Assembly (NCBI GenBank): GCA_020161795.1
Contig: JAIUOR010000060.1
Location: forward strand, 164,585-228,584
DNA from: Actinomycetota bacterium
GTDB taxonomy: Bacteria > Actinomycetota > Actinomycetes > Propionibacteriales > Propionibacteriaceae
DNA: 64,000 nucleotides
Reading direction: 5' to 3'
The position numbers and the translations under genes were made by a program. Below the pieces are notes generated by a model that was not told the DNA's origin, made no database searches, and worked only from the letters and a program-made list of their open reading frames with translations. Of the stretch, positions 17,683 to 26,074 are shown in pieces; the first letter of the stretch is position 1; each line of letters begins with the position of its first letter.

Positions 17683-19221
17683 ATGAGTTCCCCAGCCTCC
17701 CCCGCGGCCCCTGTCTTGGAGGTCCGTGGGTTGCACAAGAGATTTGGCGGCGTCCGTGCGCTTCGGGGCGTCGGGCTGTCTCTGGCCGCGGGGGAGGTTG
17801 TGGGGCTGCTCGGCGAGAACGGCGCGGGAAAGTCCACTCTCATCAACGTGCTCAGCGGTGTCTATCGTCCCGACTCCGGTGAGCTCTGCATTGACGGCGA
17901 GCCACATGACTTCATCCATGAGCCAGCCGAAGCATCCAAGCTCGGCATCGCGACCGTTCACCAGGAAAGCGGGCTGCTGGAGAACCTCACGGTTGCCGAG
18001 AACCTCGTGTTGGGTGTCGAACCGGGAACTCCGGGCCTACCGTTCTGGCTTCGCAAGAGCGATACCCGGCGAGTCGCGCAGCAGATCATGGAGAACGTCG
18101 GCATAGATCTGCCACTCGCCGCTCTCGCGGGCACGCTGAGTGTCGCCGAGCGGCAGCGGGTCGAGATCGTCCGGGCAGTCCACGACGCGGCGAAACTGAT
18201 CATCTTCGATGAGCCAACCGCTGCGTTGGCGGCTCGTGAAGTTGAGGAACTCTTCACCGCGATCGGCCAGGTCAAGGCCAAGGGTGTACCGGTGCTCTAC
18301 GTTTCGCATCGTCTTGACGAGATCCCCATCATCTGTGATCGCTCGGTCATCCTCCGCGACGGTGCGGTCGTCGGAGAATTGGACAAGGAGCATTCCGTTC
18401 CGGACGAGATCATCCCTCTGTTGGTCGGTCGCCGACTGGAGGAGCAGTTCCCAGAATTGGCTCCGCCACGCGACGACGAGGCGCTGCTGGTGGAGTCACT
18501 GAGCAGTACGGGCCTGGCACCGGTCAGTTTCAGTGTGCGCAAAGGCGAGGTACTGGGGCTCACCGGAGCTATCGGTGCCGGACAGCGGAAACTCGCGCGT
18601 GCTCTCGCCGGCATAGAGCCGGCAGCGGGGAGGGTTGCCATGGGCGGCAGGCACATCCCTACCGGGCGACCGGACCTCGCGCTGGCCGCGGGGGTTGCCT
18701 ACGTTTCGGGTGACCGGAAGACCGACGGAGTTTTTCCAGAATTGTCGGTTTGGCGAAACATCACCGCGCAGGTCGCCGCGTCCATGGCCAGGATCGGGTT
18801 CATTTCGAAACGGGCCGAGAAGCGCGCGGGCTCGCTACTCATGACCGAGTTCGCCGTGAAGGCGGCAAGCCCCGACGCGCTCATCACGTCGCTCAGCGGA
18901 GGGAATCAGCAGAAGGCGCTGATGGCGAGGTCTGCCGGAATGAATCCCAACGTCCTCATTCTTGACGATCCGACCGCCGGGGTGGACGTGGGCTCGCGGC
19001 GTCAGATCTACGACCGGATCGCCGAGCTGGCGAAGGCTGGCATGTCCGTGATCCTGTCCACCACGGACAATGCCGAACTTCGTGCCATGAGCCACCGGGT
19101 ACTCGTCTTCGCCGATGGTCGAGTCCTTGCCGAACTGGCCGCTGAAGATGCCACTGAGGAGACCGTGCTGAGGATTCGGGAGGACCGGCGCGGAATTGAC
19201 GTTCAAAGGAGTTCTGAATAA
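17683..19221 (+). CDS. Sugar ABC transporter ATPase, duplicated nucleotide-binding domains
   Basis: The 512-residue protein has the RbsA/MglA architecture with two ABC modules. The N-terminal module is complete: Walker A GENGAGKST (about residues 44-52), signature LSVAERQRVEI and Walker B LIIFDEPTAAL. The C-terminal module has a degenerate Walker A (GAIGAGQRKLAR) but a normal signature LSGGNQQKALMAR and Walker B ILDDPTAGVD. That asymmetry is normal for this family. The start is 4 nt after the binding-protein stop, and its TAA overlaps the next ATG by one base. It energises uptake of the sugar or cyclitol bound by the preceding lipoprotein. Confidence 0.93.
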   Translation: MSSPASPAAPVLEVRGLHKRFGGVRALRGVGLSLAAGEVVGLLGENGAGKSTLINVLSGVYRPDSGELCIDGEPHDFIHEPAEASKLGIATVHQESGLLENLTVAENLVLGVEPGTPGLPFWLRKSDTRRVAQQIMENVGIDLPLAALAGTLSVAERQRVEIVRAVHDAAKLIIFDEPTAALAAREVEELFTAIGQVKAKGVPVLYVSHRLDEIPIICDRSVILRDGAVVGELDKEHSVPDEIIPLLVGRRLEEQFPELAPPRDDEALLVESLSSTGLAPVSFSVRKGEVLGLTGAIGAGQRKLARALAGIEPAAGRVAMGGRHIPTGRPDLALAAGVAYVSGDRKTDGVFPELSVWRNITAQVAASMARIGFISKRAEKRAGSLLMTEFAVKAASPDALITSLSGGNQQKALMARSAGMNPNVLILDDPTAGVDVGSRRQIYDRIAELAKAGMSVILSTTDNAELRAMSHRVLVFADGRVLAELAAEDATEETVLRIREDRRGIDVQRSSE

Positions 19222-20210
19222 TGACTGTGAGTGTGGATCCGTCGCTTGCCGAGGGGAAAGCGAAGAGTGGCGGCGCGAGTTCGGCGTTCTTGAGGCTGAT
19301 GCAGAAGAACGGCCTCATGCTGTTCTTCGCCGTCCTGCTGCTCATCTTCGCAGCCGTCCGCCCGGAATTCCTGTCGTTGCCGAATCTTCGTAACATCGCT
19401 ATCAGCGCCGCTGTCCTCGGCATCCTTGCAGTGGGTCAGACGATAGTCATCATCACTGGTGGATTCGATCTTTCGGTCGCGCGGAACGCCGTCGCCGTAT
19501 CGATGGTCCTGGCACTTCTGGTAGGTCTCGGTCCGGTGGTGGCGTTGCTTGGCGCGGTCGCAACGGGGATGCTGATCGGACTCACCAATGGTGTGTTGAT
19601 ATCGCAGACGAAGGTGAACCCGTTTGTCGTTACGCTCGGTATGTACACGATCCTTGGTTCCGTCGTTCTTCTTTTGAACAATGGCAACGCCATCAGCCAG
19701 TTGCCCGACTGGATTCTGAACATGGCCAAGGCAGAGTTCCTCGGCATATCTTCGGTGGTCTGGTGGTTCGTCATTGTCGCGATAGCCGGCCACCTGCTGT
19801 TGGCCCACACCAAGTTCGGCCGCCATCTCTACGCGGTGGGAGGGAACCCCAGTGCTGCGAGGGTGTCCGGCGTGAGGGTCAAGCGGGTCACTGCGCTGGC
19901 GTACCTGGTGTGCGGCCTCGCCGCGGCCATCGGGGGCATCATCCTGACTGCCAGACTTCAGATCGCGTCTCCGGTAGCGCTGCCCGGCGCCGAGCTGGAT
20001 GCCATTGCTGCAGTGATCATTGGTGGGACGCGACTGAGCGGTGGGTTCGGATCGATCCCACGGACAATTCTCGGGGTGCTGATCCTCACCTCGCTTTCCA
20101 GTGGACTCGTCCTGATGGGTGTGTCGTCCTATTGGCAGGGTGCTTTCAAGGGAGCGATCATCATCCTCGCCGTCATCTTCGACGTGGCATTTGCTTCGCG
20201 GCGTCGCTAG
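19221..20210 (+). CDS. Sugar ABC transporter permease (RbsC type)
   Basis: The 329-residue integral membrane protein has about eight to ten hydrophobic segments. It carries the RbsC-family features VGQTIVIITGGFDLSV near residue 73 and YAVGGNPSAARVSGV near residue 210, the coupling-helix region that contacts the ATPase. The family signature GAELDAIAAVIIGGTRLSGG lies near residue 256. Translation is coupled to the ATPase by a TAATG overlap. A single permease gene implies a homodimeric channel. It is the last gene of the island; the right boundary repeat begins 47 nt after the stop. Confidence 0.93.
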   Translation: MTVSVDPSLAEGKAKSGGASSAFLRLMQKNGLMLFFAVLLLIFAAVRPEFLSLPNLRNIAISAAVLGILAVGQTIVIITGGFDLSVARNAVAVSMVLALLVGLGPVVALLGAVATGMLIGLTNGVLISQTKVNPFVVTLGMYTILGSVVLLLNNGNAISQLPDWILNMAKAEFLGISSVVWWFVIVAIAGHLLLAHTKFGRHLYAVGGNPSAARVSGVRVKRVTALAYLVCGLAAAIGGIILTARLQIASPVALPGAELDAIAAVIIGGTRLSGGFGSIPRTILGVLILTSLSSGLVLMGVSSYWQGAFKGAIIILAVIFDVAFASRRR

Positions 20211-20256
20211 GAACTCCGGCTTGGTCCGACCGCTCTGGTGCCGCACGACCGGGGAT

Positions 20257-20319
20257 CCGGACGGCGTGGAGTGATGGGAAAGGGCTTGATTGAGCTTGCT
20301 CTGGCGGTGATAGTGACAC
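20257..20319 (+). repeat. Right boundary repeat of the catabolic island
   Basis: This is an ungapped match, about 52 of 63 nt, to 9361-9423. Read on the minus strand in the map frame it still encodes [14 protein letters not shown], against [15 protein letters not shown] in map. It lacks a start codon and the rest of the gene. It is therefore a remnant or incoming duplicate of the map 5' end, placed where the original map-to-SPOR-gene spacer would have been. Confidence 0.75.
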
Positions 20320-20347
20320 TGCAAGGAACTACACGCGGAGGTGCCCG

Positions 20348-20569
20348 ATGTCCGACGGTTGGTACTACTGCCTCGACCACCACGCCGTGGAGCCCTACGA
20401 AGGCTGCCGGAGCGCCACCCGGCTCGGCCCGTACCCCACCGCGGAGGACGCCGCGCACGCGATCGAGAAGGCCGCCGAGCGCAACGAGGAGTGGGAGACC
20501 GACCCACGCTTCAACGACCCCGACGAGGACGAGGACGGCGAGTCGGGCTGGGGGCCGTTCCGCTCCTAG
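20348..20569 (+). CDS. Small acidic SPOR-like protein
   Basis: The 73-residue protein begins with MSDGWYYCLDHHAVEP, contains a short TAEDAAHAIEKAAERNEEW helix and ends in a very acidic tail (DPDEDEDGESGWGPF). Proteins of this kind are annotated as SPOR-domain-like and found near map or glnA in actinobacteria. No signal peptide or membrane segment is present. GCGGAGG lies 7 nt before the ATG. Function is unknown. It lies just outside the right boundary repeat and so was probably adjacent to map before the island arrived. Confidence 0.7.
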   Translation: MSDGWYYCLDHHAVEPYEGCRSATRLGPYPTAEDAAHAIEKAAERNEEWETDPRFNDPDEDEDGESGWGPFRS

Positions 20570-20638
20570 CCTCCCGGGTCAAGCCGGAGGATCCAGCCCC
20601 GTCCGCCCTGGGCCTGACCCGGATCGGGTCCGCCTCCA

Positions 20639-20658
20639 GCAGAAACCGGGCAAACCAG
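20639..20658 (+). repeat. Dispersed 20-nt repeat in the SPOR-gene/glnA gap, copy A
   Basis: The 20-nt sequence beginning GCAGAAACCGGGCAA recurs in inverted orientation at 36491-36510 with one mismatch, and its first 12 nt recur at 36440-36451. The 250-nt gap 20570-20819 contains no gene. It also holds the CCTTCGACAGGCTCAGG element at 20732-20750. Confidence 0.55.
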
Positions 20659-20731
20659 CCCGGTGCCCGCACTATCCCCTCGCCGGCCTTCTACTGCCCG
20701 GTTCGTGCGGAGGGAGAAGGGTGGTCGGTGA

Positions 20732-20750
20732 CCCTTCGACAGGCTCAGGG
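20732..20750 (+). repeat. CCCTTCGAC-AGGCTCAGGG palindromic element
   Basis: This 19-nt imperfect palindrome matches the widespread intergenic CCTTCGACAGGCTCAGG motif, seen as a repetitive extragenic element in many bacterial genomes. It lies 70 nt upstream of glnA and may form part of the leader. Confidence 0.6.
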
Positions 20751-20819
20751 ATCGTTCCGGGCCGAGAGAACCGGGCAGCCGTAACCCGCCTGAAACATTC
20801 CGGGCGGCAGACTTGGTCC

Positions 20820-22157
20820 ATGGATAAGCAGACCGAGTTCGTGCTTCGCACCATGGAGGAGCGGGACGTCCGGTTCGTCCGGCTCTGGTTCACCGATGTC
20901 CTGGGGTTCCTGAAGTCGGTCGCGATCGCTCCCGCAGAGCTCGAAGGCGCGTTCACCGAGGGGATCGGCTTCGACGGCTCCGCCATTCAGGGCTTCGCAC
21001 GGGTCTTCGAGTCGGACATGGTTGCGCATCCCGATCCGTCCACCTTCCAGCTGCTGCCGTGGCGGGGCGCCACCCAGGGCACCGCTCGGATGTTCTGCGA
21101 CATCCGGCTGCCCGACGGCTCGCCGTCCTTCGCCGACCCTCGCTACGTGCTCAAGCGGGCGCTGCGCAAGGCCTCGGACATGGGCTTCACCTACTACACG
21201 CACCCCGAGATCGAGTTCTACCTGTTCAAGCAGCCGCTGGTGCCCGGTCAGGCACCGATTCCGGCCGACACCAGCGGGTACTTCGATCACACCACCACTT
21301 CGCCGGCCGCCGATTTCCGGCGCGAGGCGATCACCGTGCTGGAGCAGATGGGCATCTCGGTGGAGTTCAGCCACCACGAGGGCGGCCCGGGCCAGCAGGA
21401 GATCGACCTGCGCTACGCCGACGCGCTCACCATGGCCGACAACATCATGACCTTCCGGGTCGTGATCAAGGAGACCGCGGTACTGCAGAACATGTTCGCC
21501 TCGTTCATGCCCAAGCCGCTGGAGAACCATCCCGGTTCGGGCATGCACACCCACGTCTCGCTGTTCGAGGGCGACACCAACGCCTTCTACGACGCCAGCG
21601 CCGAGTACAACCTGTCGAAGATCGGACGCCAGTTCATCGCCGGCCTGCTGCGGCACGCTGGCGAGATCACCGCGGTGACCAACCCGTGGGTGAATTCCTA
21701 CAAGCGACTGATCGCGGGCGCGGAGGCACCCAGCTACATCTGCTGGGGTCAGAACAATCGCTCGGCGCTGGTCCGGGTGCCGATGTACAAGCCCAACAAG
21801 GGCGCCTCGGCCCGGATCGAGCTGCGCTCGATCGATTCCGCTGCCAACCCCTACCTGGCCTACGCCATGGTGCTGGCGGCCGGCCTGGCCGGGATCGAGG
21901 GCGAGTACGAACTGCCCGAGGGCGCCGAGGACGATGTCTGGGCGCTCACCGATAAGCAGCGTCACGCGCTGGGCATCTCGCGGCTGCCGGGCAGCCTGGG
22001 CAACGCCATCGACCTGATGGAGAACTCCGAACTGGTCGCCGAGACCCTCGGCGAGCACGTCTTCGACTTCTTCCTGCGTAACAAGAAGGCCGAATACCAG
22101 TCCTACCGCGGCCACGTCTCGGAATGGGAGCTCCGCAACACCCTTCCGATCCTGTGA
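20820..22157 (+). CDS. glnA: Glutamine synthetase, type I, non-adenylylated subclass
   Basis: The 445-residue protein has all GS-I catalytic blocks: the metal-binding HPEIEFYLF region, ISVEFSHHEGGPGQQEIDLRYADAL, the ATP/His motif GSGMHTHVSLFEG, NPWVNSYKRLIAGAEAP, and RIELRSIDSAANPYLAYA. Length is about 25 residues below classical GlnA, and the NLY adenylylation motif near the C-terminus is absent. It is therefore of the GSI-alpha/GlnA2-like class, not controlled by GlnE. Some actinobacterial GlnA paralogues of this size use polyamines or other amines instead of ammonia, so glutamine synthesis is likely but not certain. The ATG lies after an unremarkable leader containing a palindromic repeat. 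A convergent hairpin terminator follows. Confidence 0.88.
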   Translation: MDKQTEFVLRTMEERDVRFVRLWFTDVLGFLKSVAIAPAELEGAFTEGIGFDGSAIQGFARVFESDMVAHPDPSTFQLLPWRGATQGTARMFCDIRLPDGSPSFADPRYVLKRALRKASDMGFTYYTHPEIEFYLFKQPLVPGQAPIPADTSGYFDHTTTSPAADFRREAITVLEQMGISVEFSHHEGGPGQQEIDLRYADALTMADNIMTFRVVIKETAVLQNMFASFMPKPLENHPGSGMHTHVSLFEGDTNAFYDASAEYNLSKIGRQFIAGLLRHAGEITAVTNPWVNSYKRLIAGAEAPSYICWGQNNRSALVRVPMYKPNKGASARIELRSIDSAANPYLAYAMVLAAGLAGIEGEYELPEGAEDDVWALTDKQRHALGISRLPGSLGNAIDLMENSELVAETLGEHVFDFFLRNKKAEYQSYRGHVSEWELRNTLPIL

Positions 22158-22164
22158 CGGGGGC

Positions 22165-22190
22165 GCCCTCGGCGCGCGAGCGGTGAGGGC
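22165..22190. terminator. Convergent hairpin between glnA and a methyltransferase gene
   Basis: GCCCTC (22165-22170) pairs with GAGGGC (22185-22190) around a GC-rich loop in the 33-nt gap between convergent genes. There is no T tract. It may terminate both transcripts. Confidence 0.45.
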
Positions 22191-22946
22191 TCAGAGCCGG
22201 ATGCGCAGCCCGGCGTCGTCGGTCTCCAGCGGTGCCGTCAGTTCGGTGTGGTCGACGCCGCCCTGCCAGCAGGTGACCGTATACGGCAGCAGCAGCGGGT
22301 CCGGCACGCGGGCGATCGCATCGTAGAGGTCACCAACCTCCGAAAGCACCTGCTCGGCGACGGCCGGTTCCACGTCGGCGAATCCGTCCAGCTGACGTAC
22401 CATCGTCAGCAGATCCGCCCGGAAGGCAGGCACCCAGCGCCGGAACTCCCGGCGAGTCAGCATCGGGAAGTAGGGATTGTCGTGCAGCGCGGTCGCGGTT
22501 GCGGCCAGCTTGCCGTCGGCCATCGCCGTGGGATCGACCCGGCGGACGACTCCCGCCAGCCGTCGTACCCAGGGCACCGAGTCGTCGCGGGCCGTGTGCA
22601 CCACGGTCAACCGGCCTTCCGGCCGCAACACCCGGGCGAACTCGGCCAGCGCCAGCCGAGGCGGCAGCCGGTGCAGGGTGTCGACGACCACCACGTGGTC
22701 GAATCGGCAGGGTGCGAACGGGATCGCGTCTGGTGCCGCGACGATCGCCACCAATCCGGGCTGCTGCTCGACCGCTGCGACCAGTTGCTCGGCCGTCCTG
22801 TCGACGACGGCGAATCGGGACGCCCGGGGGCTCAGCCGGCGCGCGAGGCTGAGCGACGCCGAGCCCACCGACAGCACCGCGGTGGCCTCCGCGGCCGTCA
22901 GCCATTCCACCGCGGAGGGCGGAAAGGCGGTGGCGAAGGCGGCCAT
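22191..22946 (-). CDS. SAM-dependent methyltransferase, class I
   Basis: The 251-residue protein has a Rossmann methyltransferase core: VLSVGSASLSLARRL (motif I, with the usual Gly-rich loop partly altered to GSAS), FAVVDRTAEQL (motif II acidic residue), FDHVVVVDTLHRL (motif IV) and FARVLRPEGRLTVVH (post-IV). The LRPEGRL segment is typical of the methyltransferase 11 group. Substrate is unknown. It faces glnA and is divergent from the Tad-like operon with a gap of only 49 nt, so its promoter is compact or lies within that gap. Confidence 0.75.
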   Translation of the reverse strand: MAAFATAFPPSAVEWLTAAEATAVLSVGSASLSLARRLSPRASRFAVVDRTAEQLVAAVEQQPGLVAIVAAPDAIPFAPCRFDHVVVVDTLHRLPPRLALAEFARVLRPEGRLTVVHTARDDSVPWVRRLAGVVRRVDPTAMADGKLAATATALHDNPYFPMLTRREFRRWVPAFRADLLTMVRQLDGFADVEPAVAEQVLSEVGDLYDAIARVPDPLLLPYTVTCWQGGVDHTELTAPLETDDAGLRIRL

Positions 22947-22995
22947 GGGGGCATGCTACGCGGACCAGGAGTGGCCGTGAGGCAGGCGCCGCCCT

Positions 22996-24099
22996 GTGGA
23001 GGACGCGAGTTTTCCACAGGGCGGCCAACTCGGCGGCGTGGGGCCGGCCGGGCCGACAAGGCTTCTGGTCGTGGAACACCCCGATGTGCTGGTCGTCGCC
23101 GCGCCCGGCGAGACCCAGGATGCCGTGCTGGCCGCGGCAGCCGCGCAGGAGCTGACGGCCCGGACGGTGGGAAGCGTCGGCGAACTGACCGAGCACTGGC
23201 GGGAGGCGGGAGCGGTCTTCATCGCCGACGAGTTCGCCGCGGAGGTCGCCGGCCGGGCACTGCCGCGCCGCGACGGCGTCTATCTGGCCGGATCGGACGA
23301 AGCCCTGCTGGCCGCCTGGTCGGCGCCGCTCGGCGCACGAGTGATCGGCCTTCCGGCAGGCCGGGCCTGGCTCGGCGTGGTGCTGGGCGGGGGCGGTCCG
23401 GGAGCGGTACGCACCCCGGTGATCGCGGTCATCGGCGGCTCCGGCGGCGCCGGCGCGTCCACCCTGGCGACCACCCTGGCCTGCCTGTCGGCCCGGCGGG
23501 ATCGGGCAGCCGCGCTGGTGGACGTCGATCCGATCGGCGGGGGCATCGACCTGCTGCTCGGTGCCGAGCAGGCCGAGGGCTGGCGATGGCCGAGGTTGAG
23601 CGGTGCCGATGGCTATGTCGGCGACCTGCGTGCCTATCTGCCGGTGGTGGACGGGGTCTCGCTGGTCTCGATGTCCCGCGGGCCGGCGATCGATCTGGCC
23701 CGGGATCCGCTCGCGGCGATCCTCGGATCGCTACGCAGGGCCCACCGGCTGGTGGTGCTCGACGTGGGCCGTACCTTCGCCGCGGCCGCCGGCGAGGCGT
23801 TGCGGCTGGCCACCCGGGTGCTGGTGGTCGCCCGCGGCAGCGTCCGCTCGGTGGCGGCCACCCGGGAGCTGATCCGTGCCCGGCAACTCGACACCGCAGA
23901 GGTGGTGCTGCGCAGCGGCGCGGTCGGCGCGGCCGAGGTGGCCGACGCCCTGGAGTCGCCGGTGGTCGCCGAACTGCCGCAGGATCGCCGGCTTGCGGTG
24001 GCCGCCGAGCGAGGGCTGTCGCCATTGCGGGCCGGACGCCGGTACCGGGCGGCGTGCAGCCGGTTGCTCGCCCATCTGGAGGAAGCCGGCGATGGTTGA
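22996..24099 (+). CDS. CpaE-like septum-site/secretion ATPase homologue (Ssd)
   Basis: The 367-residue protein (GTG start) is the actinobacterial CpaE/Ssd homologue of the helicase/secretion neighbourhood. An N-terminal receiver-like region (DVLVVAAPGETQDAVLAAAA) precedes a ParA/MinD-type ATPase domain. Its P-loop reads GGSGGAGASTLA: the lysine of the standard KGGxGKST motif is replaced by Ala, as in other Ssd proteins, so nucleotide hydrolysis may be weak or absent. DVDPIGGGIDLLL and VVLDVGRTF give the remaining fold motifs. It overlaps the next gene by 8 nt. Related proteins localise Tad-like assemblies or affect septation. Confidence 0.85.
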   Translation: MEDASFPQGGQLGGVGPAGPTRLLVVEHPDVLVVAAPGETQDAVLAAAAAQELTARTVGSVGELTEHWREAGAVFIADEFAAEVAGRALPRRDGVYLAGSDEALLAAWSAPLGARVIGLPAGRAWLGVVLGGGGPGAVRTPVIAVIGGSGGAGASTLATTLACLSARRDRAAALVDVDPIGGGIDLLLGAEQAEGWRWPRLSGADGYVGDLRAYLPVVDGVSLVSMSRGPAIDLARDPLAAILGSLRRAHRLVVLDVGRTFAAAAGEALRLATRVLVVARGSVRSVAATRELIRARQLDTAEVVLRSGAVGAAEVADALESPVVAELPQDRRLAVAAERGLSPLRAGRRYRAACSRLLAHLEEAGDG

Positions 24100-25297
24100 G
24101 ACCGTCCCCACCCCGACGCCGGCCCGGAGCGGGGTGGCGAGCCCCGGCCGGGGGGAGTTGCCGGTGGCGGCGGTGCGGGCCTATCTGGGGCGACGCGGGC
24201 TGCCGGCCGGGCCGGTGGAGGTGGGCCTGGCGCTGCGCGAGCTGGGCCATCTGGTCAGCGATCACGCCGTGCGTTCCACTGTCGCGGCGCTCCGGAGGGA
24301 GAGCGTCGGAGCCGGTCCGCTGGACGATCTGCTGGCGCTGCCCGACGTGACCGATGTCCTGGTCAACGGTGCCGCTCAGGTCTTCATCGACCGTGGTCAC
24401 GGCCTGGAGCAGGTGGCGTCCCCCTTCGCCGACGAGGCAGAGGTGCGGCGGCTCGCCGTCCGGCTGGCGGCCTCGGCGGGACGCCGGCTCGACGAGGGAT
24501 CGCCCTTCGTCGACACCCGGTTGGCATCCGGGGTGCGGGTGCACGCCATCCTCGCAGCGGTAGCCGATCAGGGAACCTGTCTCTCGCTGCGGGTGCCTCG
24601 GGCCGGATCGCTGAGCCTGGGCGACTGGGTGGCCGGCGGTGCGCTCGCCCCGGCTGCCGCCGAGGTGTTGCGGCGGGTGGTGGGGCATCGCTTGGCCTTC
24701 CTGGTGAGCGGCGGAACCGGATCGGGCAAGACCACCCTGCTGGCCAGCCTGCTCTCGCTGGTGCCGCCCGCGCAGCGGATCGTGATCGCCGAGGATTCCC
24801 GCGAACTCCGTCCCACCCACCCGCACTGCCTGCGGCTGGAAGGGCGTCCGGCCAACAGCGAGGGAGCCGGCGCCGTGACGCTGACCGATCTGGTGCGCCA
24901 GGCGCTGCGGATGCGGCCCGACCGGCTGGTCGTCGGGGAGGTGCGTGGCGCCGAACTGGTCGATCTGCTCACCGCGCTCAACACCGGGCACGAGGGTGGG
25001 TGCGGCACCATTCACGCCAACTCGGCTGGCGACGTCCCCGCGCGCCTGGAGGCCTTGGCAGCCCTGGGCGGGCTGGGCAGGGCGGCGCTGCACGCCCAGG
25101 TGGCCGCCGCGCTCGATCTGGTGGTGCACATCCGGCGACTCGGCGACGGCCGACGGTGGGTGGAGGAACTGCGGGTGATCGTGGCCGATCCCGGGTCGGG
25201 ATTGTGCCGGGCTGTGCCCGCGCTGCGCTTCGAGGAGGACGGCTCGGTGCGACGGCAGGAGGCGCACGAGCTGCTGGTACGGCGGTTGGGCGGGTGA
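24092..25297 (+). CDS. CpaF/TadA-type secretion ATPase
   Basis: The 401-residue hexameric ATPase would drive a type IVb pilus or Tad-like apparatus. It contains the N-terminal LDDLLALPDVTDVLVNG block, Walker A SGGTGSGKTTLLASLL, the Asp box IAEDSREL, Walker B LVVGEVRGAELVDLL and the His box HEGGCGTIHANS, in the right order. The ATG at 24092 lies inside the end of the ssd gene. The next gene starts with GTG overlapping its TGA. The gene is translationally coupled on both sides, so the whole Tad set is one operon. Confidence 0.93.
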   Translation: MVETVPTPTPARSGVASPGRGELPVAAVRAYLGRRGLPAGPVEVGLALRELGHLVSDHAVRSTVAALRRESVGAGPLDDLLALPDVTDVLVNGAAQVFIDRGHGLEQVASPFADEAEVRRLAVRLAASAGRRLDEGSPFVDTRLASGVRVHAILAAVADQGTCLSLRVPRAGSLSLGDWVAGGALAPAAAEVLRRVVGHRLAFLVSGGTGSGKTTLLASLLSLVPPAQRIVIAEDSRELRPTHPHCLRLEGRPANSEGAGAVTLTDLVRQALRMRPDRLVVGEVRGAELVDLLTALNTGHEGGCGTIHANSAGDVPARLEALAALGGLGRAALHAQVAAALDLVVHIRRLGDGRRWVEELRVIVADPGSGLCRAVPALRFEEDGSVRRQEAHELLVRRLGG

Positions 25298-26073
25298 CCG
25301 GGTGGGCTGCGCTCGCCACGGCGCTCGCGGTCTGGCTGTGGTTGTCGCCGCCGGCGGACCTGAGGCGGCTGGCAGGGCGCTCCCCGCGAGCCGGGCCGAC
25401 ATCGCGCGGCTGGGCCGGATGGCTGACGGCGGGTGCGGTCGGCGTCATCGCGGCAGGTACCGGTGGCTGGGCGATCGGGGTGGCTGCGGGTTGTCTCACC
25501 GCGACGGCGACCTGGATGACGCGCCGCCGGCGTCGCCGGCGGACAGCCTCCGGCCAGAGCGCCGAGGTGGTTCGGGCCTGCGAGTTGCTGGGCGGCATGC
25601 TCGGGCTGGGCCAGGTGCCGACGACTGCGCTACGGGCGGCGGCGCAGCAGGCGCCGGTCCTGGCCGAGGCTGCTGCCGTCCAGGCACTCGGTGGTGAGGT
25701 TCCGGTGGTGCTGCGGCGCGCGGCCGCAGGCCCCGGTAGCGGCGGTCTGGCCGAGATCGCCGCGGCCTGGGAGGTGGCCGAACGGACGGGGGCGTCGCTC
25801 ACTGCGACCGTGACGGCGGTGAGCGACCGGCTCACGGCCGATCAGACGCTGCGCGCGACCGTCGAGGCCGAACTGTCCGCGCCCCGGGCCACCGGGCGCC
25901 TGCTGGCTGTGTTGCCGGTGGCAGGCATCGCGCTGGGCTACCTGATGGGTGGCGATCCCGTCGCCTTTCTCACCGGCTCGGCCTTCGGCCAGGCATGCCT
26001 GGCGGCCGGCGCCGCGCTGGGCTGCGCCGGGTTGATCTGGACCGAACTGCTCGCCGATCGATACGGAGCCTGA
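25294..26073 (+). CDS. TadB-like inner-membrane platform protein
   Basis: The 259-residue protein starts at GTG overlapping the cpaF stop (GTGA). Two hydrophobic segments lie at the N-terminus (WAALATALAVWLWL and AGAVGVIAAGTGGWAIGVAAG). A cytoplasmic T2SF-like segment follows (EVVRACELLGGMLGLGQ, and AWEVAERTGASLTATV), then two C-terminal membrane segments. This is the TadB arrangement found after CpaF in actinobacteria. It likely forms the platform with the following TadC-like protein. Confidence 0.8.
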   Translation: MTGWAALATALAVWLWLSPPADLRRLAGRSPRAGPTSRGWAGWLTAGAVGVIAAGTGGWAIGVAAGCLTATATWMTRRRRRRRTASGQSAEVVRACELLGGMLGLGQVPTTALRAAAQQAPVLAEAAAVQALGGEVPVVLRRAAAGPGSGGLAEIAAAWEVAERTGASLTATVTAVSDRLTADQTLRATVEAELSAPRATGRLLAVLPVAGIALGYLMGGDPVAFLTGSAFGQACLAAGAALGCAGLIWTELLADRYGA

Positions 26074-26074
26074 G

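Larger units (their letters stand above)
9404..20256. mobile_element. Putative genomic island: cyclitol catabolism plus ABC importer
   Basis: The block between the two boundary repeats holds eight metabolically linked genes. Base composition is visibly lower in G+C than the flanks, most clearly in the intergenic regions at 10.4-10.8 kb and 16.5-16.65 kb and in the transporter genes. Flanking genes are conserved housekeeping genes (map on one side, the SPOR-like gene and glnA on the other). No integrase, transposase or tRNA target is present. Homologous recombination with incoming DNA carrying a diverged map 5' end is as likely as transposition. Island status is inference from the direct repeat, composition and gene content. 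Confidence 0.55.

Noticed and set aside
9404..20256. Composite transposon
   Set aside because: No transposase or terminal inverted repeats were seen; the only boundary feature is the direct repeat derived from map.
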